In this document: positions 33,636-42,183 of the stretch, piece by piece | How positions within the stretch are numbered: position 1 is the stretch's first letter | Layout of the letters: every line of letters begins with the position of its first letter | NCBI RefSeq assembly: GCF_006539825.1 | Contig: NZ_BJNT01000005.1 | Location: 124,001 to 188,000, forward strand | DNA length: 64,000 nucleotides | Source: Corynebacterium variabile | GTDB taxonomy: Bacteria; Actinomycetota; Actinomycetes; Mycobacteriales; Mycobacteriaceae | Direction: 5' to 3' | The notes under the pieces: model-generated | Seen by the model: only the letters and a program-made list of their open reading frames with translations | Told to the model about the DNA's origin: nothing | Databases searched by the model: none | Made by a program: the position numbers and the translations under genes

Positions 33636-34221
33636 CTACCCCGGGAGGACCTCCCGGACCACCCTCGCCGGCGATCCGACTGCCGCCGTTCCCGCCGGGA
33701 TGTCCCTGGTCACCACGGAGCCGGCGCCGATCACCGCGCCGTCACCGATGGTGACGCCAGGTGTGACCGTCGAGTTCGATCCGATCCACACGTCCTTGCC
33801 GATGACCACCGGTGCGGGTTCCAGGTCGGCCCGGCGCGCCGGATCCATCGCATGGTTCAGCGTGGCGATGACCGTGTTGTGCCCGATGAGCGCACCGTCG
33901 CCGATCGTGAGGCCGCCCTGGTCCTGGAACCGGCACCCCGAGTTGATGAAGACATTCCTGCCGAACCGGATACTGCGTCCGAAATCACTGGTGAACGGCG
34001 GGAACAGGCCGACGGTGGCGTCCACCCCGTAGCCGACCAGCTCACTGAGCAGGGCGCGGACGCCCGCCTCGTCGTGGTAGGTCCCGTTCGTTGAGCTCCG
34101 TGGTGATCCGGATGGCCTCCTGGGACTGCCGGTGCATCGCCTGGTGCAATGGAGAATCACCGGGGATGAGATGGCCGGCGTCGAGCTCGGCGATAAGGTC
34201 CGCGAGTGTCGCGTCGTGCAT
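33636..34221 (-). pseudogene. Maltose/galactoside O-acetyltransferase gene with 4-bp frameshift
   Basis: Reading from an ATG at 34221, the frame encodes [20 protein letters not shown] and [18 protein letters not shown], a typical acetyltransferase N-terminus, and then breaks. The continuation [19 protein letters not shown] lies in another frame. At 34085-34092 the sequence is a tandem CGTT-CGTT; removing one CGTT restores a 193-residue protein, the normal length. The second part has the left-handed beta-helix hexapeptides and [17 protein letters not shown] with the catalytic His. The start is 2 bp after the stop of the upstream regulator gene. It is presumably inactive unless the duplication is an assembly error. 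Confidence 0.8.
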
Positions 34222-34223
34222 CC

Positions 34224-34772
34224 TCAGACTCCTTCTCTGTGTGTCCGACCGGTCGCCGCGAGTGAGGCGAGCAGCCGCAGTTTCTCCTCGGACGCCGACC
34301 CCGGCTCAGCGGAGTAGACGTAGAGAGCCAGTCCATCATCTGCGGTGACCTGGAGCTCTTCGAAGGCGAGGGTGAGCTCCCCGACCTCCGGGTGGTGGAA
34401 CCGTTTCGTCCCTGCCCCGTGGATCCGCACGTCGTGCGCGGCCCACAGTTCGGCGAAGTCCTCGCTGTGCGTGGACAGTTCCCCGACGAGATCCTGCAGC
34501 CCGCGGTGCCCGGGGTTGCGTCCGACCTCGGCGTGCATCACGCCGACGCACATCCAGGCCATGGTGTCCCAGTCCGGGTAGAACTCGCGGGACGCCGGGT
34601 CGAGGAACTGGAACCCGGCGAGGTCCGCGACCTCACTACGGCGCAGTCCCGGAACCCGACGGTTACCCGTGGTGGGGAGGCCCGCGGCGTCCGGCGTGAT
34701 GCGGGCCCGGCGGGACGTGAGGAATTCCTGCACCTCCGCCTGGGCCGCCTGAGCGCTCGACCTGTTCTCCAT
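34224..34772 (-). pseudogene. MmyB-like XRE regulator with a large internal deletion
   Basis: The 182-residue frame joins the first part of the helix-turn-helix (EFLTSRRARITPDAAGLP, RRVPGLRRSEVADLAG) directly to the C-terminal half of the ligand domain (FQFLDPASREFYPDW to the end). Full-length MmyB-like regulators are about 280-290 residues; the recognition helix (normally after LLAGVS), the linker and the first half of the PAS-like domain are missing, about 105 residues. The join keeps the frame, so a stable but DNA-binding-defective protein may be made. The ATG at 34772 begins MENRSSAQ. It is coupled to the frameshifted acetyltransferase gene. Confidence 0.7.
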
Positions 34773-34878
34773 GGTGTCCGAGTCTAGGGACCTTCCCGTG
34801 CCGGAAGGAGGGGTGAGCGGTGCCCTGTCAGTACCTCGTTGGCCGCGGTGGGCGGCCGCTGGGAACACCACACACAGA

Positions 34879-34941
34879 GAAGTCCCCACCTGCTGAGGTG
34901 CGCCCGGAAGCCGGGAGCGCACCTCAGCAGGTGAGGACTTC
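34879..34941. terminator. Very long hairpin after pckG
   Basis: Arms of 25 nt (34879-34903 and 34917-34941, beginning GAAGTCC and ending GGACTTC) differ at one position only, and the 13-nt loop itself contains a CCGG/CCGG pair. It lies 20 bp beyond the pckG stop and upstream of the MmyB-like gene, so it probably ends the pckG transcript. Confidence 0.65.
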
Positions 34942-34961
34942 AGGAGAAGGGGAGAGAACCC

Positions 34962-36800
34962 CTAGACGTCGGCCTTCTCAGCGGCGACGGCGGCCTCGAC
35001 GCGCTGCTTCAGGGCGTCGAACTGGTCGTGGATCTCCTGCGGCACCTTCGGGCCGAGGAAGGTGAGGTACTCGTCGTTGTCCTCGATGTCGTTGGCCCAC
35101 TGCGCGGCCGGCGCGGTGAGCGCCTCGCGGATGTCGGCCTCCGGTTCGGTGACGCCCTCGAGGTCCAGGTCCTCGTAGCGGGCGGTGTCGCCGACGATGG
35201 TCTCATCGGCACCGACGCGACCCTCGATACGGTCGACGACCCACTTGAGCACGCGGGAGTTCTCGCCGAAGCCCGGCCACAGGAAGCGGCCGTCCTCGCC
35301 ACGACGGAACCAGTTGACCAGGAAGACGTCCGGCATCTTGTCGCCGCCCTTCTTGCCCATCTCGATCCAGTGGGCGAGGTACTCGCCGGCGTTGTAGCCG
35401 ATGAAGGGCAGCATCGCCATCGGGTCGTGGCGCAGGGTACCGACCACACCCTCCTGGGCGGCGGTCTGACCGGAGGCCAGCAGCGCACCGACCATGGTGG
35501 CGTGGTTCCAGTCGTGGGTCTGGGTGACCAGCGGGACGGTGTCCGCACGGCGACCACCGAAGAGGATGGCGTCGACCTTGACGCCCTTCCAGTCGTTGAA
35601 CTCCGGGGCGGCGGAGGGGCACTGGGCGATCGGCACGCAGTAGCGGGAGTTCGGGTGGGCGGCCTTCTCGGAGGACTCCGGGGTCCAGTCGTTGCCCTTC
35701 CAGTCGATGAGGTGGGCCGGGGCGTCGCCCATGCCCTCCCACCAGACGTCACCGTCGTCGGTCAGTGCGACGTTGGTGAACAGGGTGTTGCCGGCCTCCA
35801 TGGTCTCCATGGCGATCGGGTTGGAGCCGTAGCTGGTGCCCGGCGCGACGCCGAAGAAGCCGTTCTCCGGGTTCACGGCGTAGAGGTGGCCGTCCTCGCC
35901 GAACTTCATCCAGGCGATGTCGTCACCGACGACCTCGGCCTTCCAGCCCGGAATGGTCGGGGTGATCATGGCGAGGTTGGTCTTGCCGCAGGCGGACGGG
36001 AAGGCGCCGAGGATGTGGTAGGCCTTGCCCTCCGGGCTGGTCAGCTTGAGGATGAGCATGTGCTCGGCGAGCCAGCCCTCCTCCTTGGCCATGACGGACG
36101 CGATACGCAGGGCGAAGCACTTCTTGGCCAGGATGGCGTTTCCGCCGTAACCGGAGCCGAAGGACCAGATCTCCTTGGAGTCCGGGAACTGGGTGATGTA
36201 CTTGGTGTCGTTGCACGGCCAGGCGACGTCCTCCTCGCCGGGCTCCAGCGGGGCGCCGACGGAGTGGAGGCAACGGACGAACTCGCCGGTGGCGTCGATC
36301 TTGTCGAGGGCGGCCTGGCCCATGCGGGTCATGACACCCATGGACAGCACCACGTAGGCGGAGTCGGTGAGCTGGACGCCGAGCTTGGGCTGCGGGTCGT
36401 CGATCGGACCCATGCAGAACGGCACGACGTACATCGTGCGGCCCTTCATCGCACCCTTGTAGTGCTCGGTCATCTCCTCCTTCATCGCGGCAGGCGGAGC
36501 CCAGTTGTTGGTCGGGCCGGCGCCCTCCTGCTTCTCGGAGCAGATGAAGGTGCGGGACTCCACGCGGGCGACATCGGCCGGGTTGGAGCGGGCGAGGTAG
36601 CTGTTGGGCCGCTTCTCCTCATTGAGCTTGATCAGAGTGCCGGCGTCGACGAGTTCCTGGGAAAGTCGGTCGCGTTCCTCCACAGAGCCGTCAACGAACA
36701 CGACCTGCGCCGGCTCGAAAAGGCCTACCGCGTCAGTGATCCACTGCAGCAGTTCCTCATTCGTGGTGGGTGCCTGGCCGACGAGCCCGGGGATGGTCAT
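34962..36800 (-). CDS. pckG: Phosphoenolpyruvate carboxykinase (GTP)
   Basis: The 612-residue enzyme converts oxaloacetate plus GTP to PEP, CO2 and GDP for gluconeogenesis. It closely follows the C. glutamicum sequence along its whole length: [20 protein letters not shown] (substrate Arg), [15 protein letters not shown] (P-loop and hyper-reactive Cys), [11 protein letters not shown] (metal Asp) and [13 protein letters not shown]. An AGGAG precedes the ATG at 36800. Only 47 bp separate it from the upstream DUF6802-like gene. Confidence 0.97.
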   Translation of the reverse strand: MTIPGLVGQAPTTNEELLQWITDAVGLFEPAQVVFVDGSVEERDRLSQELVDAGTLIKLNEEKRPNSYLARSNPADVARVESRTFICSEKQEGAGPTNNWAPPAAMKEEMTEHYKGAMKGRTMYVVPFCMGPIDDPQPKLGVQLTDSAYVVLSMGVMTRMGQAALDKIDATGEFVRCLHSVGAPLEPGEEDVAWPCNDTKYITQFPDSKEIWSFGSGYGGNAILAKKCFALRIASVMAKEEGWLAEHMLILKLTSPEGKAYHILGAFPSACGKTNLAMITPTIPGWKAEVVGDDIAWMKFGEDGHLYAVNPENGFFGVAPGTSYGSNPIAMETMEAGNTLFTNVALTDDGDVWWEGMGDAPAHLIDWKGNDWTPESSEKAAHPNSRYCVPIAQCPSAAPEFNDWKGVKVDAILFGGRRADTVPLVTQTHDWNHATMVGALLASGQTAAQEGVVGTLRHDPMAMLPFIGYNAGEYLAHWIEMGKKGGDKMPDVFLVNWFRRGEDGRFLWPGFGENSRVLKWVVDRIEGRVGADETIVGDTARYEDLDLEGVTEPEADIREALTAPAAQWANDIEDNDEYLTFLGPKVPQEIHDQFDALKQRVEAAVAAEKADV

Positions 36801-36847
36801 GAATTCTCCTGACAAGGGTGGTGAAATCGCGTCTTAACCACCCCAGC

Positions 36848-37240
36848 CTAACCCCATCCCCCCCGTTCCACACATTCCCACCCACCTGTTGTCCAGTTAT
36901 CCGTGGGACCGGTGGGGGTGACGGGGGGTTCAGCGCCCGTGTCACCGGCCTTCCCGGCGCGCTCCCAGTGCGACCAGGACCCGTCAAAGCCCACGACAGA
37001 CAGCCGGTCGACGTGTCCGTCCCCGTCTGTGTCCGCGCAGACCGCCATGCCCCGGTCGTCGGTGAGGGTCACCGCGTCCTCCACCGCGTCCTCCCCCAGA
37101 TCGTGGGGCGCGGGCAGCCCGTAGCTCACGCCGCCGATGTCGAGGATCAGGTGCCCTTCCGACGCCAGGTCCACCTGGTCCAGAGCGTCGAGTCCGTCGA
37201 GACCGTCGAGTCCGCCCAGATCGAACCAGTCGCCGCTCAT
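36848..37240 (-). CDS. DUF6802-like acidic protein
   Basis: The 130-residue protein starts with Leu-Asp-Gly repeats (GLDGLDGLDALDQVDL), followed by HLILDIGGVSYGLP and the calcium-loop-like ADTDGDGHVDRLSVVGFDG. This pattern is found in small corynebacterial proteins grouped as DUF6802. No function is known. No signal peptide is visible. Its ATG overlaps the stop of the upstream gene (ATGA at 37237-37240), so the two are co-translated. Confidence 0.7.
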   Translation of the reverse strand: MSGDWFDLGGLDGLDGLDALDQVDLASEGHLILDIGGVSYGLPAPHDLGEDAVEDAVTLTDDRGMAVCADTDGDGHVDRLSVVGFDGSWSHWERAGKAGDTGAEPPVTPTGPTDNWTTGGWECVERGGWG

Positions 37241-38187
37241 CGCGTCACCCCTGTCATCCCCGCCGTCCCCGCCGTTTCAGCCACCACGGCGTCCGCCACC
37301 GTCGGTACCCGCAGCCGGGACACCACCTCCGTGGCCACCGCGCCCCACTGCCGACGCAACTGCGCCGCCCCCGCCGCACGGTCCCGCTCCCGGCGCGCCC
37401 CGGCGAGCATCCGCCGGCGCACCAGGGCGAGTGTCACGGCGACGATCACGCCCACGAAGACGCCGATCAGCGGTCCCGCCAGCCGACCCACCGCGACAGC
37501 GGCGGCGAGTCCTGCACCGCAGGACGCCACGAGGACCAGCAGTTCACGCTGACGGTCACCGCCGGGCACCGGTGACGCCCCGGCCGGGGTCGGTGATTCC
37601 GGCAGGTGCGGCCACTCCACACCGTGCTCCAGCACGGTGCAGCGCAGCCGGGCCCGGAACAGCGCGTCGAGCAGCCCCCGACCGTCCGATGTCGCGGCGT
37701 CCGCCTGCCCGCCCGGCTCGAGCAGGTCGGACGCATGACGTTCGGCGGTGAGACGGACGGCCACCCGCACCCGGTCGATGCGGTCGGCGTCTGCGCGTCG
37801 GGCGTCGGAGACCCACCGGGGCACGTCGATCCACCGGTCCGTGACCGCCGCGGCGAGCCGGTCGATGTTCCTCCGGTCGGCCGCGTCCCCGTCCCAGGGC
37901 ACGACGGTGACACCGGGTTCCGCTGACAGGGCAGTCAGCTCTCCCCCGGTGTAGACGACGCAGCCGCCCATGGCGTCCCGGACCGCGCGGACGATCGCGG
38001 CGTCCTCATCTTCCTCACCTGCGGTGACGGCGATGACACCGCCGGCGGTGTCCGGCCCCGCACCGACGACGAAGCGTCGGCCGGGCACCCTCTCCTGCAG
38101 GGTCGCGGCCACGGCCGCGACGTTGTCACGCTCGGGTCCGATGACGGACACGACCGTCGGTACCGCTGATGCACTCACGGTGTTCAC
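37237..38187 (-). CDS. Hypothetical membrane protein of the pck-mtrP intergenic locus
   Basis: The 316-residue protein has an N-terminal alpha/beta region of about 120 residues (TVVSVIGPERDNVAAVAATL, then VYTGGELTALSAEPGVTVVP) that looks like a degenerate nucleotide-binding fold without a P-loop. Two adjacent membrane helices (about residues 220-265) and a basic C-terminal tail follow. I do not recognise a family. GTG at 38187 is supported by GGGGGAGG 5 nt upstream; the reading frame beyond it enters the promoter region shared with the divergent mtrP-like gene. Confidence 0.65.
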   Translation of the reverse strand: MNTVSASAVPTVVSVIGPERDNVAAVAATLQERVPGRRFVVGAGPDTAGGVIAVTAGEEDEDAAIVRAVRDAMGGCVVYTGGELTALSAEPGVTVVPWDGDAADRRNIDRLAAAVTDRWIDVPRWVSDARRADADRIDRVRVAVRLTAERHASDLLEPGGQADAATSDGRGLLDALFRARLRCTVLEHGVEWPHLPESPTPAGASPVPGGDRQRELLVLVASCGAGLAAAVAVGRLAGPLIGVFVGVIVAVTLALVRRRMLAGARRERDRAAGAAQLRRQWGAVATEVVSRLRVPTVADAVVAETAGTAGMTGVTR

Positions 38188-38290
38188 TGGTGCCTCCCCC
38201 GTCCGGCGTCCCCGCCGGATCGTCTGATTCTGCCGGACCAAAGAGCCGGCGTTGTTTCCCCTGCGCTGCGGTTCTGCCACAATGTCAGGG

Positions 38291-39109
38291 ATGTCTACTA
38301 CTGAAAATTCCCCGGAGTCCCCGCAGGAACCGGATTCCTCCCGAGCCGCCCACCGCGGTCGGCCGCTCCAGACCGAGTTTAACGACGGTCGCGATTATCC
38401 GCGACTGGGTAGTTTCAGCTTCCGTCGCGGCACCCTCACCGACAATCAGGAGTACACCTGGGACGAGAACTGGCCCCACCTCGGCCGCGTCCTCGACGAG
38501 AACTCCGTCACCGCCGACGACCAGGTCATCGACCTCGACGACTGGTTCGGACGCACTGGCCACGACACGATCGTCGAGATCGGCTCCGGCACCGGCACCT
38601 CCACCGCGGCGATGGCCCCGCTGGAGACCGACCACAACATCGTCGCCGTGGAGATCTACCGCCCCGGCCTGGCGAAGCTGCTCGGCTCGGTGGTGCGCGG
38701 CGGCATCACCAACGTCCGCATGGTCAAGGGTGACGGCGTGGAGGTCCTGCAGCGCATGTTCGCCCCCGGCAGCCTCGCCGGGGTGCGCGTGTACTTCCCG
38801 GACCCGTGGCCCAAGGCCCGCCACCACAAGCGTCGGATCATCCAGACCGGCACGCTGCACCTCATCGCCTCACGGCTGAAGCCCGGCGGGATCCTGCACG
38901 TCGCCACCGACCACGCCGACTACGCGGAGTGGATCGACGAGCTGGTCAACGTCGAGGACGACCTCGAGTACCTGGGCTGGCCGGATGACCCTGCCGTTCG
39001 TGACGAGACCGTCCCGGTGCTCACCGACCGGCAGATCATCACCAAGTTCGAGGGCAAGGGCCTCGACAAGGAGCATGTCATCCGCGAGTACCTCTGGCGG
39101 CGACGCTGA
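38291..39109 (+). CDS. trmB: TrmB-family methyltransferase, MtrP-like
   Basis: The 272-residue protein has the TrmB fold: [19 protein letters not shown] (SAM motif), [30 protein letters not shown] (the P-D-P-W-P-K motif) and [13 protein letters not shown]. It is annotated by family as tRNA (guanine-N7)-methyltransferase. In C. glutamicum the gene at this position, between pckG and the mmpL gene, was named mtrP because its loss impairs transport of trehalose mycolates. Which role holds here cannot be decided from sequence; all tRNA-methyltransferase motifs are intact. Start ATG 38291. It overlaps the next gene (TGATG). Confidence 0.85.
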   Translation: MSTTENSPESPQEPDSSRAAHRGRPLQTEFNDGRDYPRLGSFSFRRGTLTDNQEYTWDENWPHLGRVLDENSVTADDQVIDLDDWFGRTGHDTIVEIGSGTGTSTAAMAPLETDHNIVAVEIYRPGLAKLLGSVVRGGITNVRMVKGDGVEVLQRMFAPGSLAGVRVYFPDPWPKARHHKRRIIQTGTLHLIASRLKPGGILHVATDHADYAEWIDELVNVEDDLEYLGWPDDPAVRDETVPVLTDRQIITKFEGKGLDKEHVIREYLWRRR

Positions 39110-39786
39110 TGGGTGCCACCTTCTCCTACTCGGAGGCACCGGAGCGCCGTCCGGTCGTCCTGCTGGTGTGGGACGCCCCGAACATCGACATGGGTCTCGG
39201 TTCGCTCCTGGGGTCCCGGCCGACCGCCGCCCACCGCCCCCGGTTCGACGCGGTGGGCCGCTGGCTCATCGGCCTGACCGCCGACATCGTCGAGGAGTTC
39301 CGCGGCGATGACGGTGCCGCCGACGGGTCCACGCCGGACCCCGAGCCCGAGGCGACGGTGTTCACCAACATCGCCCCCGGCTCCGCCGACCAGGTCCGCG
39401 GCTGGGTCGACGCCCTGCGCAATGTCGGTTTCGCCGTCTTCGCCAAGCCCAAGACCAGCGATGATTCCGATGTCGACCCGGACATGCTGGACCACATCCG
39501 GCGTCGTCACGCCGAGGGCGTCCTCGACGGACTCGTCGTCGCCAGCGCCGACGGCCGCAACTTCCGGGAGCTGCTGGAGGAACTCGCCGACGAGATCCCG
39601 GTGACCGTCCTCGGTTTCCGGGAGCACGCCCACTGGGCGGTCGACAACCCCGTCCTCGACTTCGTGGATCTGGAGGACATCGACGGTGTCTTCCGTGAGC
39701 CGCTGCCGCGGATCAGTCTCGACACGCTGCCTGACGGCGGTGCCTGGCTCCAGCCCTACCGTTCCCTCAGCACCCTGCTCGGCTGA
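39109..39786 (+). CDS. NYN domain protein (PIN-like)
   Basis: The 225-residue protein has VLLVWDAPNIDMGLGSLLG at the start (first catalytic Asp), VDPDMLDHIRRRH (central acidic residues) and GLVVASADGRNFRELLEEL (C-terminal acidic pair), the NYN/PIN ribonuclease pattern. It matches the conserved gene beside mmpL3 in mycobacteria (Rv0207c). Its cellular target is unknown. ATG overlaps the stop of the methyltransferase gene, so the pair is translationally coupled, and the mmpL gene follows after 41 bp. Confidence 0.85.
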   Translation: MGATFSYSEAPERRPVVLLVWDAPNIDMGLGSLLGSRPTAAHRPRFDAVGRWLIGLTADIVEEFRGDDGAADGSTPDPEPEATVFTNIAPGSADQVRGWVDALRNVGFAVFAKPKTSDDSDVDPDMLDHIRRRHAEGVLDGLVVASADGRNFRELLEELADEIPVTVLGFREHAHWAVDNPVLDFVDLEDIDGVFREPLPRISLDTLPDGGAWLQPYRSLSTLLG

Positions 39787-39827
39787 TCTTCTCCGGCCAC
39801 CCCGTACTCTCGCGAAAGGATTCCACG

Positions 39828-42179
39828 ATGTTCACCAGATGGGGAGATATCGCCTACCGCTGGCGGCGGGTGGTACCGGTCATCGTCGTCGCGGTGATCG
39901 CCCTGCTGTACCTGCTGGTCGGGACGAAGCTCGGTGACCGGATGAGTTCCGAGGGCTGGGACGACCCGCACAGCGAGTCCACCCGCGCCGCCCAGATCGA
40001 ACAGGACGTCTTCGGACGCGACGCCTCCGGTGACGTCATCCTGCTGGTCACCCGGGACAACCCGGACACCGACCTCAGCTCGGAGGAGGTACGCACCGAC
40101 TTCACCCGCCAGCTCAACGCGATCTCCTCCTCCCACCCGGACCAGGTCCGCCAGACCCTCAGCTACTTCGACGGCCAGCAGGCCCAGTTGATCACCGACG
40201 ACGGCTCCGCCGCCTTCGCCTCGGTCTCCCTGCAGGGCGTCGAGGACGAGGTCCTGAAGAACTACCGGGAGATCGAGGACGCCCTGCACTCCATCGAGGT
40301 GCCCGGTGCGACCGTGGAGGTCGCCGGTGCCACGGCGGTCTCCGGCGCCCTGGACACCGGCATGAGCGACGACATCGCCCGCGCCGAGGTCATCGGACTG
40401 CCGGCGGTCGCCCTGCTGCTCATCCTCGTCTTCGGTTCGGTCGTCGCGGCCTGTATGCCGCTACTCGTCGGTGTGCTGTCGATCCTCGGCTCGATGGGCG
40501 TGCTCTCCCTGCTGGCCGACATCACCATGGTCAACACCTTCGCCCAGTCGGTGGTGACGCTGCTGGGTCTGGGCCTGGCGATCGACTACGGCCTGTTCAT
40601 GGTCTCCCGGTACCGGGAGGAACTGGCGGAAGGACGCGACGTACGCACCGCGGTACGCAACACCACCGCGTCCGCCGGAAAGACGGTGGTCTTCTCGGCA
40701 CTGATGGTGGCGGTGGCACTGTCGAGTCTGCTGCTGTTCCCGCAGGCTTTCCTGAAGTCCGTGGCCTACGGCGCGATCTCTGCGGTCGGTCTGGCTGCTC
40801 TGCTGTCCGTGATCGTGCTGCCGAGTGTCTTCGCCCTGCTCGGCCGCAACATCGACAAGTGGACGCTGTTCCACCGCGGCCGCACGAAGGAGGACACGGT
40901 CAACTCCTGGTGGGGTCGCGTCCCCGCCTTCGCGATGCGGCACGCCAAGGTCCTCACCGTCGGCCTGGTGGGCGTCCTGCTGCTGCTGACCATCCCGCTG
41001 GGCGGCGTGAAGTTCGGCGGCATCAACGAGACCTTCCTGCCGCCGGACGACACCACCCGTGTCGCCCAGAACAACTTCGACGAGAACTTCCCCGAGCTGC
41101 GCACCGACCCGGTCAAGCTGGTCATCCGGCAGGACGACGGCACCTCGGCGGTCGGCCAGGTGTACCAGCAGGCCAATGCGGTCGAAGGGCTCACCGGCCA
41201 GTTCCAGGTCAGCCAGCCCACGAAGGACGGCGTGACGGTGCTCTCCGCCGGCATCGCCGACCGGGACGACAACGACCGCATTGTCAATGAACTGCGCGAC
41301 ATCAAGGTCGACGGGGCCGAGGTGCTCGTCGCAGGTACCCCGGCGATGGAGGTCGAGTCGATCGACGCGCTCTTCGGCAAGTTGCCGTGGATGCTGCTGT
41401 ACATCATCGTCGCGACGTTCATCCTGCTGTCGCTGGTCTTCGGTTCGGTGATCCTCCCGGCGAAGGCCGTGATCATGAACCTGCTCGGCACCGGCGCCAC
41501 GCTGGGCATCCTCACCTGGATGTTCGTCGACGGTTTCGGTGCGGACCTGTTCAACTTCTCGCCGGGTCCGCTGATGAGTCCGGTACTGGTGCTCATCGTG
41601 GCGATCGTCTACGGCTTGTCGACGGACTACGAGGTCTTCCTGGTCTCGAGAATGGTGGAGGCCAGAGCCCACGGGGCGTCGACGAAGGAGGCGATCCGCT
41701 TCGGCACGGCGACGACCGGCGGGATCATCACCGCCGCCGCCGCGATCATGATCGTGGTCTGCGGCGCCTTCGGGTTCTCGTCGATCGTGATGATGAAGTA
41801 CATCGCCTTCGGCATGATCGCCGCCCTGGTCATCGACGCGACAATCATCCGCATGCTGCTGGTGCCCGCCCTCATGGCGCTGCTGCGCGAGGACTGCTGG
41901 TGGGCCCCGACCTGGGTCACCCGGATCTCGGAGAAGATCGGCCACAATGAGCGGCTCGAGGGGGTGGACGCCTCGACGGCCCCCACACCCGCTGCGGCGG
42001 AACGCTCCGACGAGGGCTCCGAGCGGAGTTTGCGCCGCACTTCTGCCGTGTCCGTGGCAACGGAGGACGGAAATGTCGGCGCAAACTCGGGAGCGGGCGC
42101 CCACGAGGACGGACCGGTCCCCTTCGCCGAGCTCATGGCGCGACTGGAACGCGACCGACGCAACGACAGGAAAGGCTGA
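39828..42179 (+). CDS. MmpL-type trehalose monomycolate exporter (CmpL1/MmpL3 homolog)
   Basis: The 783-residue RND transporter has two repeats of six helices with periplasmic loops. The proton-relay Asp-Tyr pairs of MmpL3 are present in helices 4 and 10: IDYGLFMVSRY with Asp253-Tyr254 and STDYEVFLVSR with Asp600-Tyr601. It flips or exports acetylated trehalose monomycolate to the outer leaflet for use by mycolyltransferases. Synteny (pckG, mtrP-like, NYN, mmpL, UPF0104) matches the CmpL1/MmpL3 locus. The cytosolic C-terminal tail (about residues 705-783) is low complexity and contains a 63-nt palindromic repeat in frame. Confidence 0.9.
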   Translation: MFTRWGDIAYRWRRVVPVIVVAVIALLYLLVGTKLGDRMSSEGWDDPHSESTRAAQIEQDVFGRDASGDVILLVTRDNPDTDLSSEEVRTDFTRQLNAISSSHPDQVRQTLSYFDGQQAQLITDDGSAAFASVSLQGVEDEVLKNYREIEDALHSIEVPGATVEVAGATAVSGALDTGMSDDIARAEVIGLPAVALLLILVFGSVVAACMPLLVGVLSILGSMGVLSLLADITMVNTFAQSVVTLLGLGLAIDYGLFMVSRYREELAEGRDVRTAVRNTTASAGKTVVFSALMVAVALSSLLLFPQAFLKSVAYGAISAVGLAALLSVIVLPSVFALLGRNIDKWTLFHRGRTKEDTVNSWWGRVPAFAMRHAKVLTVGLVGVLLLLTIPLGGVKFGGINETFLPPDDTTRVAQNNFDENFPELRTDPVKLVIRQDDGTSAVGQVYQQANAVEGLTGQFQVSQPTKDGVTVLSAGIADRDDNDRIVNELRDIKVDGAEVLVAGTPAMEVESIDALFGKLPWMLLYIIVATFILLSLVFGSVILPAKAVIMNLLGTGATLGILTWMFVDGFGADLFNFSPGPLMSPVLVLIVAIVYGLSTDYEVFLVSRMVEARAHGASTKEAIRFGTATTGGIITAAAAIMIVVCGAFGFSSIVMMKYIAFGMIAALVIDATIIRMLLVPALMALLREDCWWAPTWVTRISEKIGHNERLEGVDASTAPTPAAAERSDEGSERSLRRTSAVSVATEDGNVGANSGAGAHEDGPVPFAELMARLERDRRNDRKG
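42026..42088. repeat. 63-nt palindromic repeat, copy 2, inside the mmpL reading frame
   Basis: Arms GAGTTTGCGCCG (42026-42037) and CGGCGCAAACTC (42077-42088) are perfect complements. The inner part again carries a smaller inverted repeat (TGCCGTG with GTGGCA). It encodes about residues 733-754 of the transporter tail, so the insertion kept the frame. Confidence 0.75.
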
Positions 42180-42183
42180 CCCG

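Noticed and set aside
35028..36812. A 594-codon frame antisense to pckG
   Set aside because: Shadow of a strongly biased gene; no recognisable protein features.
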